In this document: positions 46,087 to 54,447 of the stretch, one piece after another
Layout of the letters: each line of letters opens with the position of its first letter
Numbering within the stretch: position 1 is the first letter of the stretch
From: Planctomycetota bacterium
GTDB lineage: Bacteria > Planctomycetota > Uabimicrobiia > Uabimicrobiales > Uabimicrobiaceae
Direction: 5' to 3'
Assembly (NCBI GenBank): GCA_029260735.1
Contig: JAJDCR010000142.1
Location: 1 to 64,000 of the forward strand
Length of the DNA stretch: 64,000 bases
The notes under the pieces: model-generated
Seen by the model: the letters and a program-made list of their open reading frames with translations, nothing else
Told to the model about the DNA's origin: nothing
Databases searched by the model: none
Translations under genes and position numbers: made by a program

Positions 46087-47256
46087 ATGGAGATAAAAAA
46101 GCCCAGCACCCCAGAGGAAATAGATGAAGTAGCTCTTTTTACTGCAAAAATTTTTAGGAGAAAGTCCCAACCCCTGTATAAATTCATCAAAGCTGCCTAT
46201 GAACATAGCTCTTTTCATCGAGCTGATTTGTGCTGGATGTTAAAAGAGCAAGGAGAAATCCGGGCAAAAGTTCAATTTCTTGATTTTACAATGCAAATTG
46301 GGCATTGTAAAGTGAAGATGGCAGGTCTCAATGCTTTAGCTGTGGCTTTTGAACACTGGGGAGAGTATTACCCTTTACGCTTGATGGAGAAAGCATATTT
46401 TTCTCTTATAGAAGAAGGCTTTGATCTTATTTTTGGCTTTACTACATTGCATGAATATTACAAAATTTTGAATGCCGTGCAGATAATGCCAAAATATCAA
46501 ATTATAGTGGAGGTAAAAGATATTCCCCAAAAAGAAGTACCAGGGTTTTGCCAAATGAAGCCTGAAGATTGGGAAAAAATGTCAAAAATCCACAATACTG
46601 CAAATCTTGGGCGAAGGGGAATTATTGAGCGCAAAGCCGAGTCTTGGCAATTTATGCTATATCCTCCAACGCAAATCTTAGTAGCCGAAAATGGCTATAT
46701 AGGATTTAATTTTCATAATGAGCAATTGGAGTTAGTAGATATCTCTGGGTTAGATTTGGCGTTTTATGAGAGTGCTTTGGCAAAACTTGCAGAGATTGCC
46801 CATAAGCAAAAATTATCCCAAATCTGCGCTCCCCTTCCTCCTGATCATCCCTTCGTCCACATTGCTAGAAAATATGGTTTAAACATGGGGGTTGAATACA
46901 AAAAAATGCAAGGTGGGCTTGGTCGAGTTATCAATCTTCCTTCTATCATACAAAAAATTAGACCAGAGCTCGAAAATAGAATCAAGGTTTCTGCTTTTTA
47001 CAATTTAGAATTGCAATTTACATTACGCTCAGAAGAAGGAGAAACAACTGTCGTTTTAAACAAGGGGGCTTCATCAAAAGCAAAATTTAATATACATTTG
47101 CCTATGGCTGGCATTACTCAATTAATATTTGGAACACATTTAGCATCTATAATATTGCAAGAGCATGGTGTCGCAATTACAACCACTGAATCAGAGATTC
47201 TCAATGTTCTATTTCCGACAAGTTATCCTTTTGCATTTCCCAACGATATTTTCTAA
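46087..47256 (+). CDS. Eis-like GNAT N-acyltransferase with SCP2-type C-terminus
   Basis: This 389-residue protein has an N-terminal GNAT-like half (MEIKKPSTPEEIDEVALF, then GLNALAVAF..WGEYYPLRLMEKAY). The C-terminal part resembles the sterol-carrier-like domain of Eis-type acetyltransferases, ending in YPFAFPNDIF. Such enzymes acylate amino groups. In this cluster the amine made by the oxoamine synthase is a natural target, so N-acylation is a reasonable guess. I prefer the ATG at 46087 (AGAGA upstream); an earlier ATG at 46042 would overlap the ABC gene by 17 bases. It is the last gene of the long plus-strand operon. Confidence 0.65.
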   Translation: MEIKKPSTPEEIDEVALFTAKIFRRKSQPLYKFIKAAYEHSSFHRADLCWMLKEQGEIRAKVQFLDFTMQIGHCKVKMAGLNALAVAFEHWGEYYPLRLMEKAYFSLIEEGFDLIFGFTTLHEYYKILNAVQIMPKYQIIVEVKDIPQKEVPGFCQMKPEDWEKMSKIHNTANLGRRGIIERKAESWQFMLYPPTQILVAENGYIGFNFHNEQLELVDISGLDLAFYESALAKLAEIAHKQKLSQICAPLPPDHPFVHIARKYGLNMGVEYKKMQGGLGRVINLPSIIQKIRPELENRIKVSAFYNLELQFTLRSEEGETTVVLNKGASSKAKFNIHLPMAGITQLIFGTHLASIILQEHGVAITTTESEILNVLFPTSYPFAFPNDIF

Positions 47257-47346
47257 AATAACTGGAATAAATCTGAATCTGTGCGAATGAGATTGCCTCT
47301 ATGTCTAAGCAAAGAGCTGATCTGGGGTTAATTGTGAGTATTCAGG

Positions 47347-48372
47347 TTACAGCCATTCATTTATCCATTTAAGATAGCAATCTTTCAGCTCAAGCTCTTT
47401 CTTGTAGTTGGGTTTCTCTCCCAAGACATCAATATGTTCTTTCCCCCAAGCCAAGGTTTGCTTTATCCCTTCCTCTAAAGTCACCGGAGGAACAAAGCCT
47501 GTATCGCTCTTATAGAGGCTGCAATCGGTAATCAGTTGCTGGGGAGGTTGATTTCTCGTAGAAGAGTCTTTTTGCAAGAGTTCATCGGGAATAATGTGAA
47601 AGTTAAACTTCCATCCTGCTTCTTGGGCATAGAGTTCTGCCCAGCGACGCTTGGAGCGGACGAGGGTTTCTCCTAGGTTATAGATTTTCCCTCTGGTTTT
47701 GGGATGATCTAAGGAGTGGATCATGGCAGCAGCGATGTTTTCGATAAAGCCGTATGTGAAAATTTGGTTTTGCTCTCGTTGGCCTAAAACAAAATCTTTT
47801 TCTTGGTCAATAATTCGGTGGATGATATTTCCATGTCGGTAGGCATACTGAGGATCACCAGGGCCATAGACCATCGGAAGGCGAAAAACTGTTGAGGAGA
47901 GTTTCTTCTTCTCAAAAGCTATGACAAAAACCTCTGTCATCAGATTTTTGTCATAGTCTTCTCGGTGAGAATGAAGACCACGCCAATAGTATTTTACAGA
48001 GCTTGTCGGACTCGTTTCGTTTACCGGAAAATCGAAGGTTTCTTTTCCTAGAACAAGCTGACGGAAAACTTCATAGCAATCTTGAGAACTGAGGACTATT
48101 ACGTGAGTGCTTGTGTCTTGGAAAATCTCAACACAGTCGCGAGCGTGTTTCTCGGTATAGGCAATGCAGTGGACAACGACATCAGCCTTCGTTGCCAAGA
48201 GCTCATTTTTGTAGGTGAGAATTTCTTCGGCATTCCCTTGAATTGTCGGTAGTGTTGGATTTGACTCGGTAGACCCTCTATTAAAAAGAACGACATCATG
48301 TCCTTGGGCAAGGAGAAGACGCACCATTTCTTTGCCGATAAATTTGGTTCCGCCGATGACTAAAATTTTCAT
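47347..48372 (-). CDS. NAD-dependent epimerase/dehydratase (extended or atypical SDR)
   Basis: This 341-residue protein is an extended short-chain dehydrogenase. The Rossmann start is MKILVIGGTKFIG, a GxxxxxG variant seen in atypical CSP41-like SDRs. RLPMVYGPGD is a typical strand of nucleotide-sugar epimerases. The usual YxxxK is not obvious, so it may be non-catalytic or an atypical member. I place the start at the ATG at 48372; the frame also opens at 48390, but that start has no ribosome-binding site. It is the last gene of a minus-strand operon. Confidence 0.72.
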   Translation of the reverse strand: MKILVIGGTKFIGKEMVRLLLAQGHDVVLFNRGSTESNPTLPTIQGNAEEILTYKNELLATKADVVVHCIAYTEKHARDCVEIFQDTSTHVIVLSSQDCYEVFRQLVLGKETFDFPVNETSPTSSVKYYWRGLHSHREDYDKNLMTEVFVIAFEKKKLSSTVFRLPMVYGPGDPQYAYRHGNIIHRIIDQEKDFVLGQREQNQIFTYGFIENIAAAMIHSLDHPKTRGKIYNLGETLVRSKRRWAELYAQEAGWKFNFHIIPDELLQKDSSTRNQPPQQLITDCSLYKSDTGFVPPVTLEEGIKQTLAWGKEHIDVLGEKPNYKKELELKDCYLKWINEWL

Positions 48373-48395
48373 TCTTTGTTGAACTCCCATCGCTG

Positions 48396-48755
48396 TTATT
48401 TTTTTTTCATGACAAGACTTCGACTTCCTTTTTTTGTTTCAATAAAGTACCCATAGGATTCCAAAACAAGAGCGAAAACTTCTTCGAGCTGATCTTCGGT
48501 AAAGGGAGTCGTCAAAACCAACTTCATTTCCTCTTCTTTTACGGAGGGAGGATATTCAATAGGCCTGCTCATTTCCTGGGAGATAAATAAAATAAACTCT
48601 TCTAACCTAGAAAAGTGAAGATTTCTTTGGGTATACTCAGACTCTCGTTTTGTTTCTTGTCGAGATTTTTCACCTGATAGCCAATATCTGTTTGTGCAAG
48701 AAGAGAATAGAATAAAGAAAACTATAAAGTAAACACTATATTGTTTTCTTTTCAT
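48396..48755 (-). CDS. Small lipoprotein with secretin N0-like domain
   Basis: This 119-residue protein starts at an ATG with a near-perfect ribosome-binding site (GGAGGAAATTCT before ATG). It has a lipoprotein signal, FIVFFILFSSC, with the lipobox Cys at about residue 21. The remainder resembles the N0 domain at the start of GspD-type secretins (FILFISQEMSRPIEYPP, then LTTPFTEDQLEEVF and a VLESYGY strand). The rest of a secretin is absent. It could be a pilotin-like or accessory envelope protein. The frame runs 47 codons further upstream, but that extension lacks a signal and a ribosome-binding site. Confidence 0.6.
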   Translation of the reverse strand: MKRKQYSVYFIVFFILFSSCTNRYWLSGEKSRQETKRESEYTQRNLHFSRLEEFILFISQEMSRPIEYPPSVKEEEMKLVLTTPFTEDQLEEVFALVLESYGYFIETKKGSRSLVMKKK

Positions 48756-48811
48756 AGAATTTCCTCCACATTGGTTTATCTTAAACCGTTCTAAGGGTGT
48801 TTTCGAATAAC

Positions 48812-50131
48812 TTACTTCTCCCCAAAGTAAGCCTGCACTTCCTTGCGAGAGGTAAAATCCTTTCCTGCTATGGTAATGAGAATACGTAAGCAACAATCCC
48901 CATAGTTTAGCAATTCATATGTCGTAGGCTGAAAAAAAATCCTACTCGATAAAACTCGTGTTGGGCGAAGATCATCTATATGCTGAAGTAAAACGGGAAT
49001 GGCTTTTGTCCCCATATTTAGAAGATGTTGGGCAGGATTATCCTGCCCTTGCCACTTTTGCCCAAGTCGATTCCCGATCCATTTTCCGGTGAAGATGTCC
49101 ACTTTTTGTTCCAAATCATCTTTTTTAGGAGAAGCGGCGAGATACTGCAGATGGTGGATCCAGTAGAGAGCTTGGTCTTTATCGGAAAGTCGAAGAAAGG
49201 ATTCAGCGCTTGGCTCTCTCCAGTTTTGATTTGCTTCTATCATTTTTTGATATAGATTGAGGGTTACGTGGTCGTTTTCTTTTTCACTGAGAAGGTAGAT
49301 TCTTTTTTGTCTATTTCTTAATTCTAAGAGAGAAAGCCCTTGGTAGGCAGCGTAAGATGACTCCGATTTATAGAGGGAATAGAGATTACTAACAAAAAGG
49401 TAGGTAAGGTTACGCTTTGGTGAGATAATTTCTTCCGCTAATTGGCAAAACTTTTGGGCATTTTCCAAGTCGTCTTTAAGAAAAGCAAAATAACCGAAAA
49501 CAGCAGCCGTCCGAAAAAAGGAAAGCCGTTGTTCCGGGACACGTTTCTCTTGCAAATGTTGAAGAAGAAGAGGACAAAGTCGCCGCCAAAATATCTTTCG
49601 TCCTTGAAATTCAAAAGGCTCAGAAGGAACTTCGCTTCCTTGGATAATTTCTAGGGCACTAAAAACTTCCCAATATTTTTTTAGCTCAGGATACTGGAGA
49701 AATTTTAAGTGCAAAGACAAAGCATCGCGTAAATTTTTATTGTCTTGGCGAGAGTTTTCTAAGAGAGTTCGTAAAGAATGCTCATCATGCACCATCCATT
49801 GGGTAAGTTTTCTCTTAGCGTGGAAATTATCTTTTCCTGTTTGACGAAGCTCTTCCATAAGAATTTGAGCTTTCCCTTTCATTTCTTCCGGTGAAAGATC
49901 TTTGCCTGAAAAATTGTATTCCAAAAAAAATGTTGTTTCAGGAAGAGAGGGATACTCCACAAATTCTTCGGCCATTTCATTGGGCTCTACTAGCTTATCA
50001 TTCTCGGGTTTTTCTTGAGAAAATTCATCGGAAAACTTTTTTCTAACTTCGTCTAAAATCTCTTGGGGAATATTTTGGCCGAAAAGAATAGAAAAACTTC
50101 CTAAGATAAATGCTAAATATAGGTACGGCAT
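48812..50131 (-). CDS. Exported protein of unknown function, helical repeats
   Basis: This 439-residue protein has a signal peptide (MPYLYLAFILGSFSILFG) and a mostly helical, charged body. A stretch near the C-terminus, NMGTKAIPVLLQHIDD, looks like a HEAT-repeat turn. I do not recognise a family. A good ribosome-binding site (AGGAGA, six bases) supports the start. It sits between the unknown gene at 50141 and the small lipoprotein, all in one direction, so it probably belongs to the same transcript. A periplasmic structural or scaffolding role is possible but not shown. Confidence 0.65.
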   Translation of the reverse strand: MPYLYLAFILGSFSILFGQNIPQEILDEVRKKFSDEFSQEKPENDKLVEPNEMAEEFVEYPSLPETTFFLEYNFSGKDLSPEEMKGKAQILMEELRQTGKDNFHAKRKLTQWMVHDEHSLRTLLENSRQDNKNLRDALSLHLKFLQYPELKKYWEVFSALEIIQGSEVPSEPFEFQGRKIFWRRLCPLLLQHLQEKRVPEQRLSFFRTAAVFGYFAFLKDDLENAQKFCQLAEEIISPKRNLTYLFVSNLYSLYKSESSYAAYQGLSLLELRNRQKRIYLLSEKENDHVTLNLYQKMIEANQNWREPSAESFLRLSDKDQALYWIHHLQYLAASPKKDDLEQKVDIFTGKWIGNRLGQKWQGQDNPAQHLLNMGTKAIPVLLQHIDDLRPTRVLSSRIFFQPTTYELLNYGDCCLRILITIAGKDFTSRKEVQAYFGEK

Positions 50132-50140
50132 AATTTTCTC

Positions 50141-50734
50141 CTAGCTCTCTCTTTGAGCATATGGTCTATAGCTGTAGTACTTGGGGCGAGAGTCCAAACG
50201 GATATGAAGCCATGGGACTCCCATTCCCGCGGTATTGAGCCAAATAGTCTTTTTACTGACCCGTTCCCTCATGAGTGCCCCGATTAACCCCCAAAAGCTA
50301 TGTTTTTGGCTTTCGGAGGCTTGCCTTGTAAAGGCCGCGAGGTGAGCATAAATCGAAGGGGATTCTAGAGGACAAGGGACAATTAAAACAGCATCTCTTC
50401 CTAAGTTGGGAAAAGAAATGACCTCTTCTCCGGGAGAAGCTTTTTCAAAATGCTCGGCAAAATCAGAGGAACGAGCATTTCTTTCTAAGCTAGGAGAGTT
50501 TACGAGAATAAACTCAAATTCTTTTTCTTGAGAATAAATGGTTACCCCAGGAGTTTCCCAACGATAGGCCTGAAAAGAAGACTGGGCTAAGAGAGATATA
50601 TAGAAAGAGCGAAAGTCCGCACTATTTTCCCATAGATTCCAAACTTCCGCGTGGCAAAGTTTTTGTCCTTTTTCCAAGAGAAAAAACTTTTCTCCTCTTC
50701 CTTTTTCTACAAGTGTTTTTTCACTAGTCCACAT
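50141..50734 (-). CDS. Uncharacterised protein, DUF6940-like
   Basis: This 197-residue soluble protein lacks a signal peptide. The C-terminal segment, WLHIRLDSRPKYYSYRPY, is a distinctive conserved ending that I associate with DUF6940. That family name is from memory and unverified. It starts two bases after hemC and is clearly co-transcribed with it. No catalytic motif is evident. Nothing in its sequence explains a link to tetrapyrrole synthesis. Confidence 0.6.
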   Translation of the reverse strand: MWTSEKTLVEKGRGEKFFLLEKGQKLCHAEVWNLWENSADFRSFYISLLAQSSFQAYRWETPGVTIYSQEKEFEFILVNSPSLERNARSSDFAEHFEKASPGEEVISFPNLGRDAVLIVPCPLESPSIYAHLAAFTRQASESQKHSFWGLIGALMRERVSKKTIWLNTAGMGVPWLHIRLDSRPKYYSYRPYAQRES

Positions 50735-50736
50735 TT

Positions 50737-51654
50737 TTAATTACTTTCCAAAACTTCTCGAGCACCTTTGGACAAAAATATTTCTGCCAATTTGATGCCA
50801 AGTTCTATGCCGTCTTTGGGAGAGCCGGAGACTTTTTCGCGAATTTGAGAACTCCCATCAGAACGCGCGACAAAACCATAGAGATCTAAATTTCCATCGA
50901 CATGCTGGGCAATTGCTCCCAAAGGAACGGAGCAACCTCCTCCGAGTTCTTTCATAAAAGAGCGTTCTGCCTTAACTTGCTGGCAAGTTTCTTCATCGTT
51001 GATTTTTTCGACTAAGGCGAAAATGTCTTCTCGTTTTTCATTGATCTCTAAACCAACGGCACCTTGTCCTACGGCAGGAACAAATTTTTGAGGGTCAAGG
51101 TGCTGGGTAATCCGCTCTTGCATCTCCAATCGTTCCAGAGCAGCCGAAGCCATGATAATTCCATCCCAATTGTTTTTTTCCAGCTTGGCTAAACGGGTTT
51201 CAATACTTCCGCGAAGATCACAAAACTGGGCTTGTGGGCAAATTTGCTGAGTAAGAGCTTGGCGCCGTAGACTTCCCGTTGCAATGCAACCATCTCTGGG
51301 AACTTCTTCCAAAGATTTCCATTTGTGGGAAATAAAAGCATCACGAGGGTTTCCTCGCTTAGGAGATCCTGCATAGATAAGGCCAGTCGGAAGTTCGCTC
51401 GGAAGATCTTTTAAGCTATGGACAGCAATTTGAATTTCGTCGGCCAAAAGCTCATTTTCGATTTCTTCGGTAAAAAGTCCCTTGCCTCCGATTTCGGGCA
51501 AAGGAATATTTTGGATTTTATCGCCTTTTGTTACAATAACTTTCACTTCTACGGTGCATTCGGGGGCAATTTTGCGAATTTTATCTTGAATATGATAGGC
51601 TTGCCATAAAGCCAGGTTACTTCCCCGAGTTCCAATAATCACTTTTTCAACCAA
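50737..51654 (-). CDS. hemC: Hydroxymethylbilane synthase (porphobilinogen deaminase)
   Basis: This 305-residue enzyme polymerises four porphobilinogens into hydroxymethylbilane in haem and corrin synthesis. The N-terminal GTRGSNLALWQA, the middle HSLKDLPSELP and TGSLRRQ, and GGGCSVPLGA with the dipyrromethane-carrying Cys241 are all diagnostic. Translation starts at TTG with AGGGAG about ten bases upstream. The gene is followed after two bases by a protein of unknown function, and other hem genes are not in view. Confidence 0.95.
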   Translation of the reverse strand: MVEKVIIGTRGSNLALWQAYHIQDKIRKIAPECTVEVKVIVTKGDKIQNIPLPEIGGKGLFTEEIENELLADEIQIAVHSLKDLPSELPTGLIYAGSPKRGNPRDAFISHKWKSLEEVPRDGCIATGSLRRQALTQQICPQAQFCDLRGSIETRLAKLEKNNWDGIIMASAALERLEMQERITQHLDPQKFVPAVGQGAVGLEINEKREDIFALVEKINDEETCQQVKAERSFMKELGGGCSVPLGAIAQHVDGNLDLYGFVARSDGSSQIREKVSGSPKDGIELGIKLAEIFLSKGAREVLESN

Positions 51655-51667
51655 TGGTCTAAACTCC

Positions 51668-52552
51668 CTAATCTAATTCTAGTTTGTCACGTAAATAAGA
51701 AAATTTATTAGCACTTTGTTGCCAGTAAGTTTCGCGCGAAGAAGCCAAAATAAAACCCTCTGAGCTTTTTCCTTCTTTCCATCCCAAAATGCGATGGGGA
51801 TAAGCTTTTTCTACCCAAACCTCTGTTTTACGATGGGGAAATTCCCAGGTAAAAAGAGAAACTTCCTTCGCTCCGAGAGCCGTTCTCATGAGGGAAGATT
51901 TTTTTTTGGAGAGCGTTGCTATTTGGATTTCCGCTTTCTGATGCCATTTGCGTCGCAACCACATCGAAGGAAGCAAACGTATTTTTTGACTTTCTCCTTC
52001 TTTTAAAATAGGACCTTGCAACTCTCGAACCAGAAGCCACAAGTTATCTTCTGTTTCAACTTCTTCAGCCGAAACTTGATATTTTCCCTTTCCTTCGCTT
52101 TCAAAATAACTATTGATATAGCCTTGGTATTTTTTATCTTGGCGCAGAACTTGCTCAAAAACAGTTCCACACCACTCTTGGCAAGTAAAAGAAAGCTTCA
52201 TTGTCGCTCCAAGTTCTATCGCAGGTTTTTTTTCTACCGCAGCAAAAACAGAGCTCATCACACTGTAGTCATAAATTCCGGTTGAGAATTTACGAATATC
52301 ATTTAATTTAATCACACTGATTTTTTGCTCTTGCGGTAAGGAAACATCTGGTTTGATGTGTGTCGTCAAGCGCATGGGTTCTGTCACAAAAACCATGACC
52401 CGAGTTCCTACTCTCTCTTGTCCATAGCGCATTTCTTTAAGACGATAGGTCGAAATTTCAGCCGTTCCATCATACCAAAGCTGAGAAAAATTGTCAGCTT
52501 GCGTTAAGGGAGTTAGACTGATGACTATAAAAAATAGGAGCAAGTATTTCAT
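51668..52552 (-). CDS. Exported protein of unknown function, first gene of the hemC operon
   Basis: This 294-residue protein has a signal peptide (MKYLLLFFIVISLTPLTQA). Its first domain includes WYDGTAEISTYRLKEMRYG and MVFVTEP. Similar proteins from other bacteria sometimes carry the misleading name septum formation inhibitor, which nothing here supports. I chose the ATG at 52552, which has AAGGAT upstream and begins the signal peptide. It lies 13 bases before hemC on the same strand. It may be a periplasmic protein; the function is unknown. Confidence 0.65.
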   Translation of the reverse strand: MKYLLLFFIVISLTPLTQADNFSQLWYDGTAEISTYRLKEMRYGQERVGTRVMVFVTEPMRLTTHIKPDVSLPQEQKISVIKLNDIRKFSTGIYDYSVMSSVFAAVEKKPAIELGATMKLSFTCQEWCGTVFEQVLRQDKKYQGYINSYFESEGKGKYQVSAEEVETEDNLWLLVRELQGPILKEGESQKIRLLPSMWLRRKWHQKAEIQIATLSKKKSSLMRTALGAKEVSLFTWEFPHRKTEVWVEKAYPHRILGWKEGKSSEGFILASSRETYWQQSANKFSYLRDKLELD

Positions 52553-52845
52553 ATAAATATCCTTGTATTCTTTAAACACGCACCTTTATTATGAAACAAC
52601 TAAAATGCATTGTTCTCATTATTTCTCACAAGAAAGAAACTTTTCTGACTTTCTTTCTATGTTTCTGGAAATGCATAAGTGAGATACCAAATACTTTTGA
52701 TACCCCACTTAAAATACAAAGTGAGAAAAACTTTTAGTTTCCCCCTTTTCATCTTGTATTTTATACGTCTACCAGTAGACTTGTTAAAAACTATCAAAAT
52801 TACCCACAAAGTACAATAACAAAGATCTTTTGGAGTTAACAACTA

Positions 52846-54363
52846 GTGCTTGAATATTTTTTATCCTACTTAGTTATTAGTATTTACCTTCTTGCTAGTA
52901 TTGGCATGATGTTTTATGGACTCCATTGCTACGTTATGATTTTCCTTTTTCTAAAACGCCAAAAAAAACAGCGCTACAAAATAACTGAACAAGTTTCTCG
53001 ATTTGAACAAGAACGCCTCCTGGAAGACTATCCCTTCGTAACCATTCAACTGCCCATATATAACGAAGCAGAAGTGGTTTCTCGCTTAATCGAAAGTGCC
53101 TGTTTAGTCGATTACCCCAAAAATCGCTACGACATTCAAATCTTAGACGATAGCACCGATGAAACCCGAGGGATGGTTGACCAAGCCATAGAAAAAGCTC
53201 GGCAAGAATCAGTCACGATAGAAGTACTCCGGCGAAAGCATCGGAAAGAATACAAAGCAGGTGCTTTGGCAGCAGGAATAGAGCATTGTAAAGGTGAATA
53301 CATTGCTATTTTTGATGCAGACTTTGTTGTTCCTGTCAACTTTCTCAAGAGAACGGTGGCTCTCATTGAAGACGATGACAAACTCGCCTGTGTCCAAGGA
53401 CGTTGGGGGCATGTCAACCGCAAAGAAAATTGGCTCACCTGTGCGCAAAGCATCGGAATAGACGGACATTTCACGGCAGAGCAAGGAGCTCGTAGTTACA
53501 GTGGACTTTGCATGAACTTCAACGGAACGGCGGGACTCTGGAGAAAAACTGCGATTATAGAAGCAGGAGGATGGCAAGGAGATACCCTAACGGAAGACTT
53601 GGATCTTTCTTACCGAGCGCAAATGAAAGGGTACCGAATTAGCTACGACTATGATTTAGAATGCATCGCAGAAATTCCCAACAATGTTATTGCTCTAAAG
53701 AACCAACAAAAAAGATGGGCCAAAGGCTCTATCGAAACCTCCAAAAAACTCTTTGCCGATATTTTACGCTGCCCCCTCTTTTCCATTAAACAAAAGGTAG
53801 AAGCTTTCTTTCACCTAACCCATTACAGCGTAGCTATTTTTATGCTCACAGTCTGCCTTCTGACCCTACCTATGTTATGGAGTGTGCAGATTCTCAATGT
53901 AGGTTGGGTTCCTTGGTTTATTTGGCACATTATTATGCTGAGTGCCTTTGCCCCCTGTATTATGTACACAGGCAGCGGCATTGTCCTCAAACGCGGGTTC
54001 GTTTCTTTTATCCATTTTCCCTACACTCTAGTGGTCGGAACAGGACTTTGTTTAAACAATGCCATCGGTGTAACGGAAGCCCTTCTGGGGAAAAAAAGTG
54101 GCTTTGTCCGAACTCCTAAAAGTGGCAGCACTAGTACAGACAAAAAACAAGGACGCTACCGAGCAGATAGTAATTTTTTTATTGGAGTTATCGAGCTTAT
54201 TCTGGGAATCTACTGCTTTATCAGCTTTGCCATTTACCTCCAAACCTATGCCTTTGTTTTTTGGTCGTCTTACCGCTACCTTTTAGGTATTTTTGTTGCC
54301 TTCTATGCTATTGGACTAACGAGCTTTGGTACCCTAACTCTCAAAAGTCGTTTCGGCCTTTAG
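52846..54363 (+). CDS. Processive GT2 glycosyltransferase (cellulose/mannan synthase-like)
   Basis: This 505-residue membrane enzyme has an N-terminal helix and a cytosolic GT2 domain (about 60-330), followed by four or more C-terminal helices. The catalytic signatures are all present: ILDDSTDE, FDADF, TEDLDLSYR and QQKRW (the QxxRW acceptor motif). This matches glucan or mannan synthases of the CSLA/CSLC type. It would polymerise a beta-linked polysaccharide or extend a glycolipid at the inner membrane. The start is GTG, with TTGGAG about ten bases upstream. A GT-C-like protein follows on the same strand after about 84 bases. Confidence 0.88.
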   Translation: MLEYFLSYLVISIYLLASIGMMFYGLHCYVMIFLFLKRQKKQRYKITEQVSRFEQERLLEDYPFVTIQLPIYNEAEVVSRLIESACLVDYPKNRYDIQILDDSTDETRGMVDQAIEKARQESVTIEVLRRKHRKEYKAGALAAGIEHCKGEYIAIFDADFVVPVNFLKRTVALIEDDDKLACVQGRWGHVNRKENWLTCAQSIGIDGHFTAEQGARSYSGLCMNFNGTAGLWRKTAIIEAGGWQGDTLTEDLDLSYRAQMKGYRISYDYDLECIAEIPNNVIALKNQQKRWAKGSIETSKKLFADILRCPLFSIKQKVEAFFHLTHYSVAIFMLTVCLLTLPMLWSVQILNVGWVPWFIWHIIMLSAFAPCIMYTGSGIVLKRGFVSFIHFPYTLVVGTGLCLNNAIGVTEALLGKKSGFVRTPKSGSTSTDKKQGRYRADSNFFIGVIELILGIYCFISFAIYLQTYAFVFWSSYRYLLGIFVAFYAIGLTSFGTLTLKSRFGL

Positions 54364-54373
54364 GACGACCATG

Positions 54374-54400
54374 TTGTAGCCTGGGCTTTAGCCCTTACTT
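54374..54400 (+). repeat. Short REP-like palindrome
   Basis: Bases around 54376-54394 read GTAGCCTGGGCTTTAGCCC, a GC-rich hairpin in an otherwise AT-rich gap. The same motif style is familiar from REP elements mobilised by RAYT transposases. Only one copy is seen in this window, so the assignment is tentative. Confidence 0.35.
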
Positions 54401-54447
54401 TTATACACAAGTTTAACTTCTTGATATAATTACGTCAGGTTATATCA

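Noticed and set aside
48756-48896. Longer start for the small lipoprotein
   Set aside because: The extension lacks a ribosome-binding site and would bury the lipoprotein signal; the GGAGGA site before 48755 decides the start.
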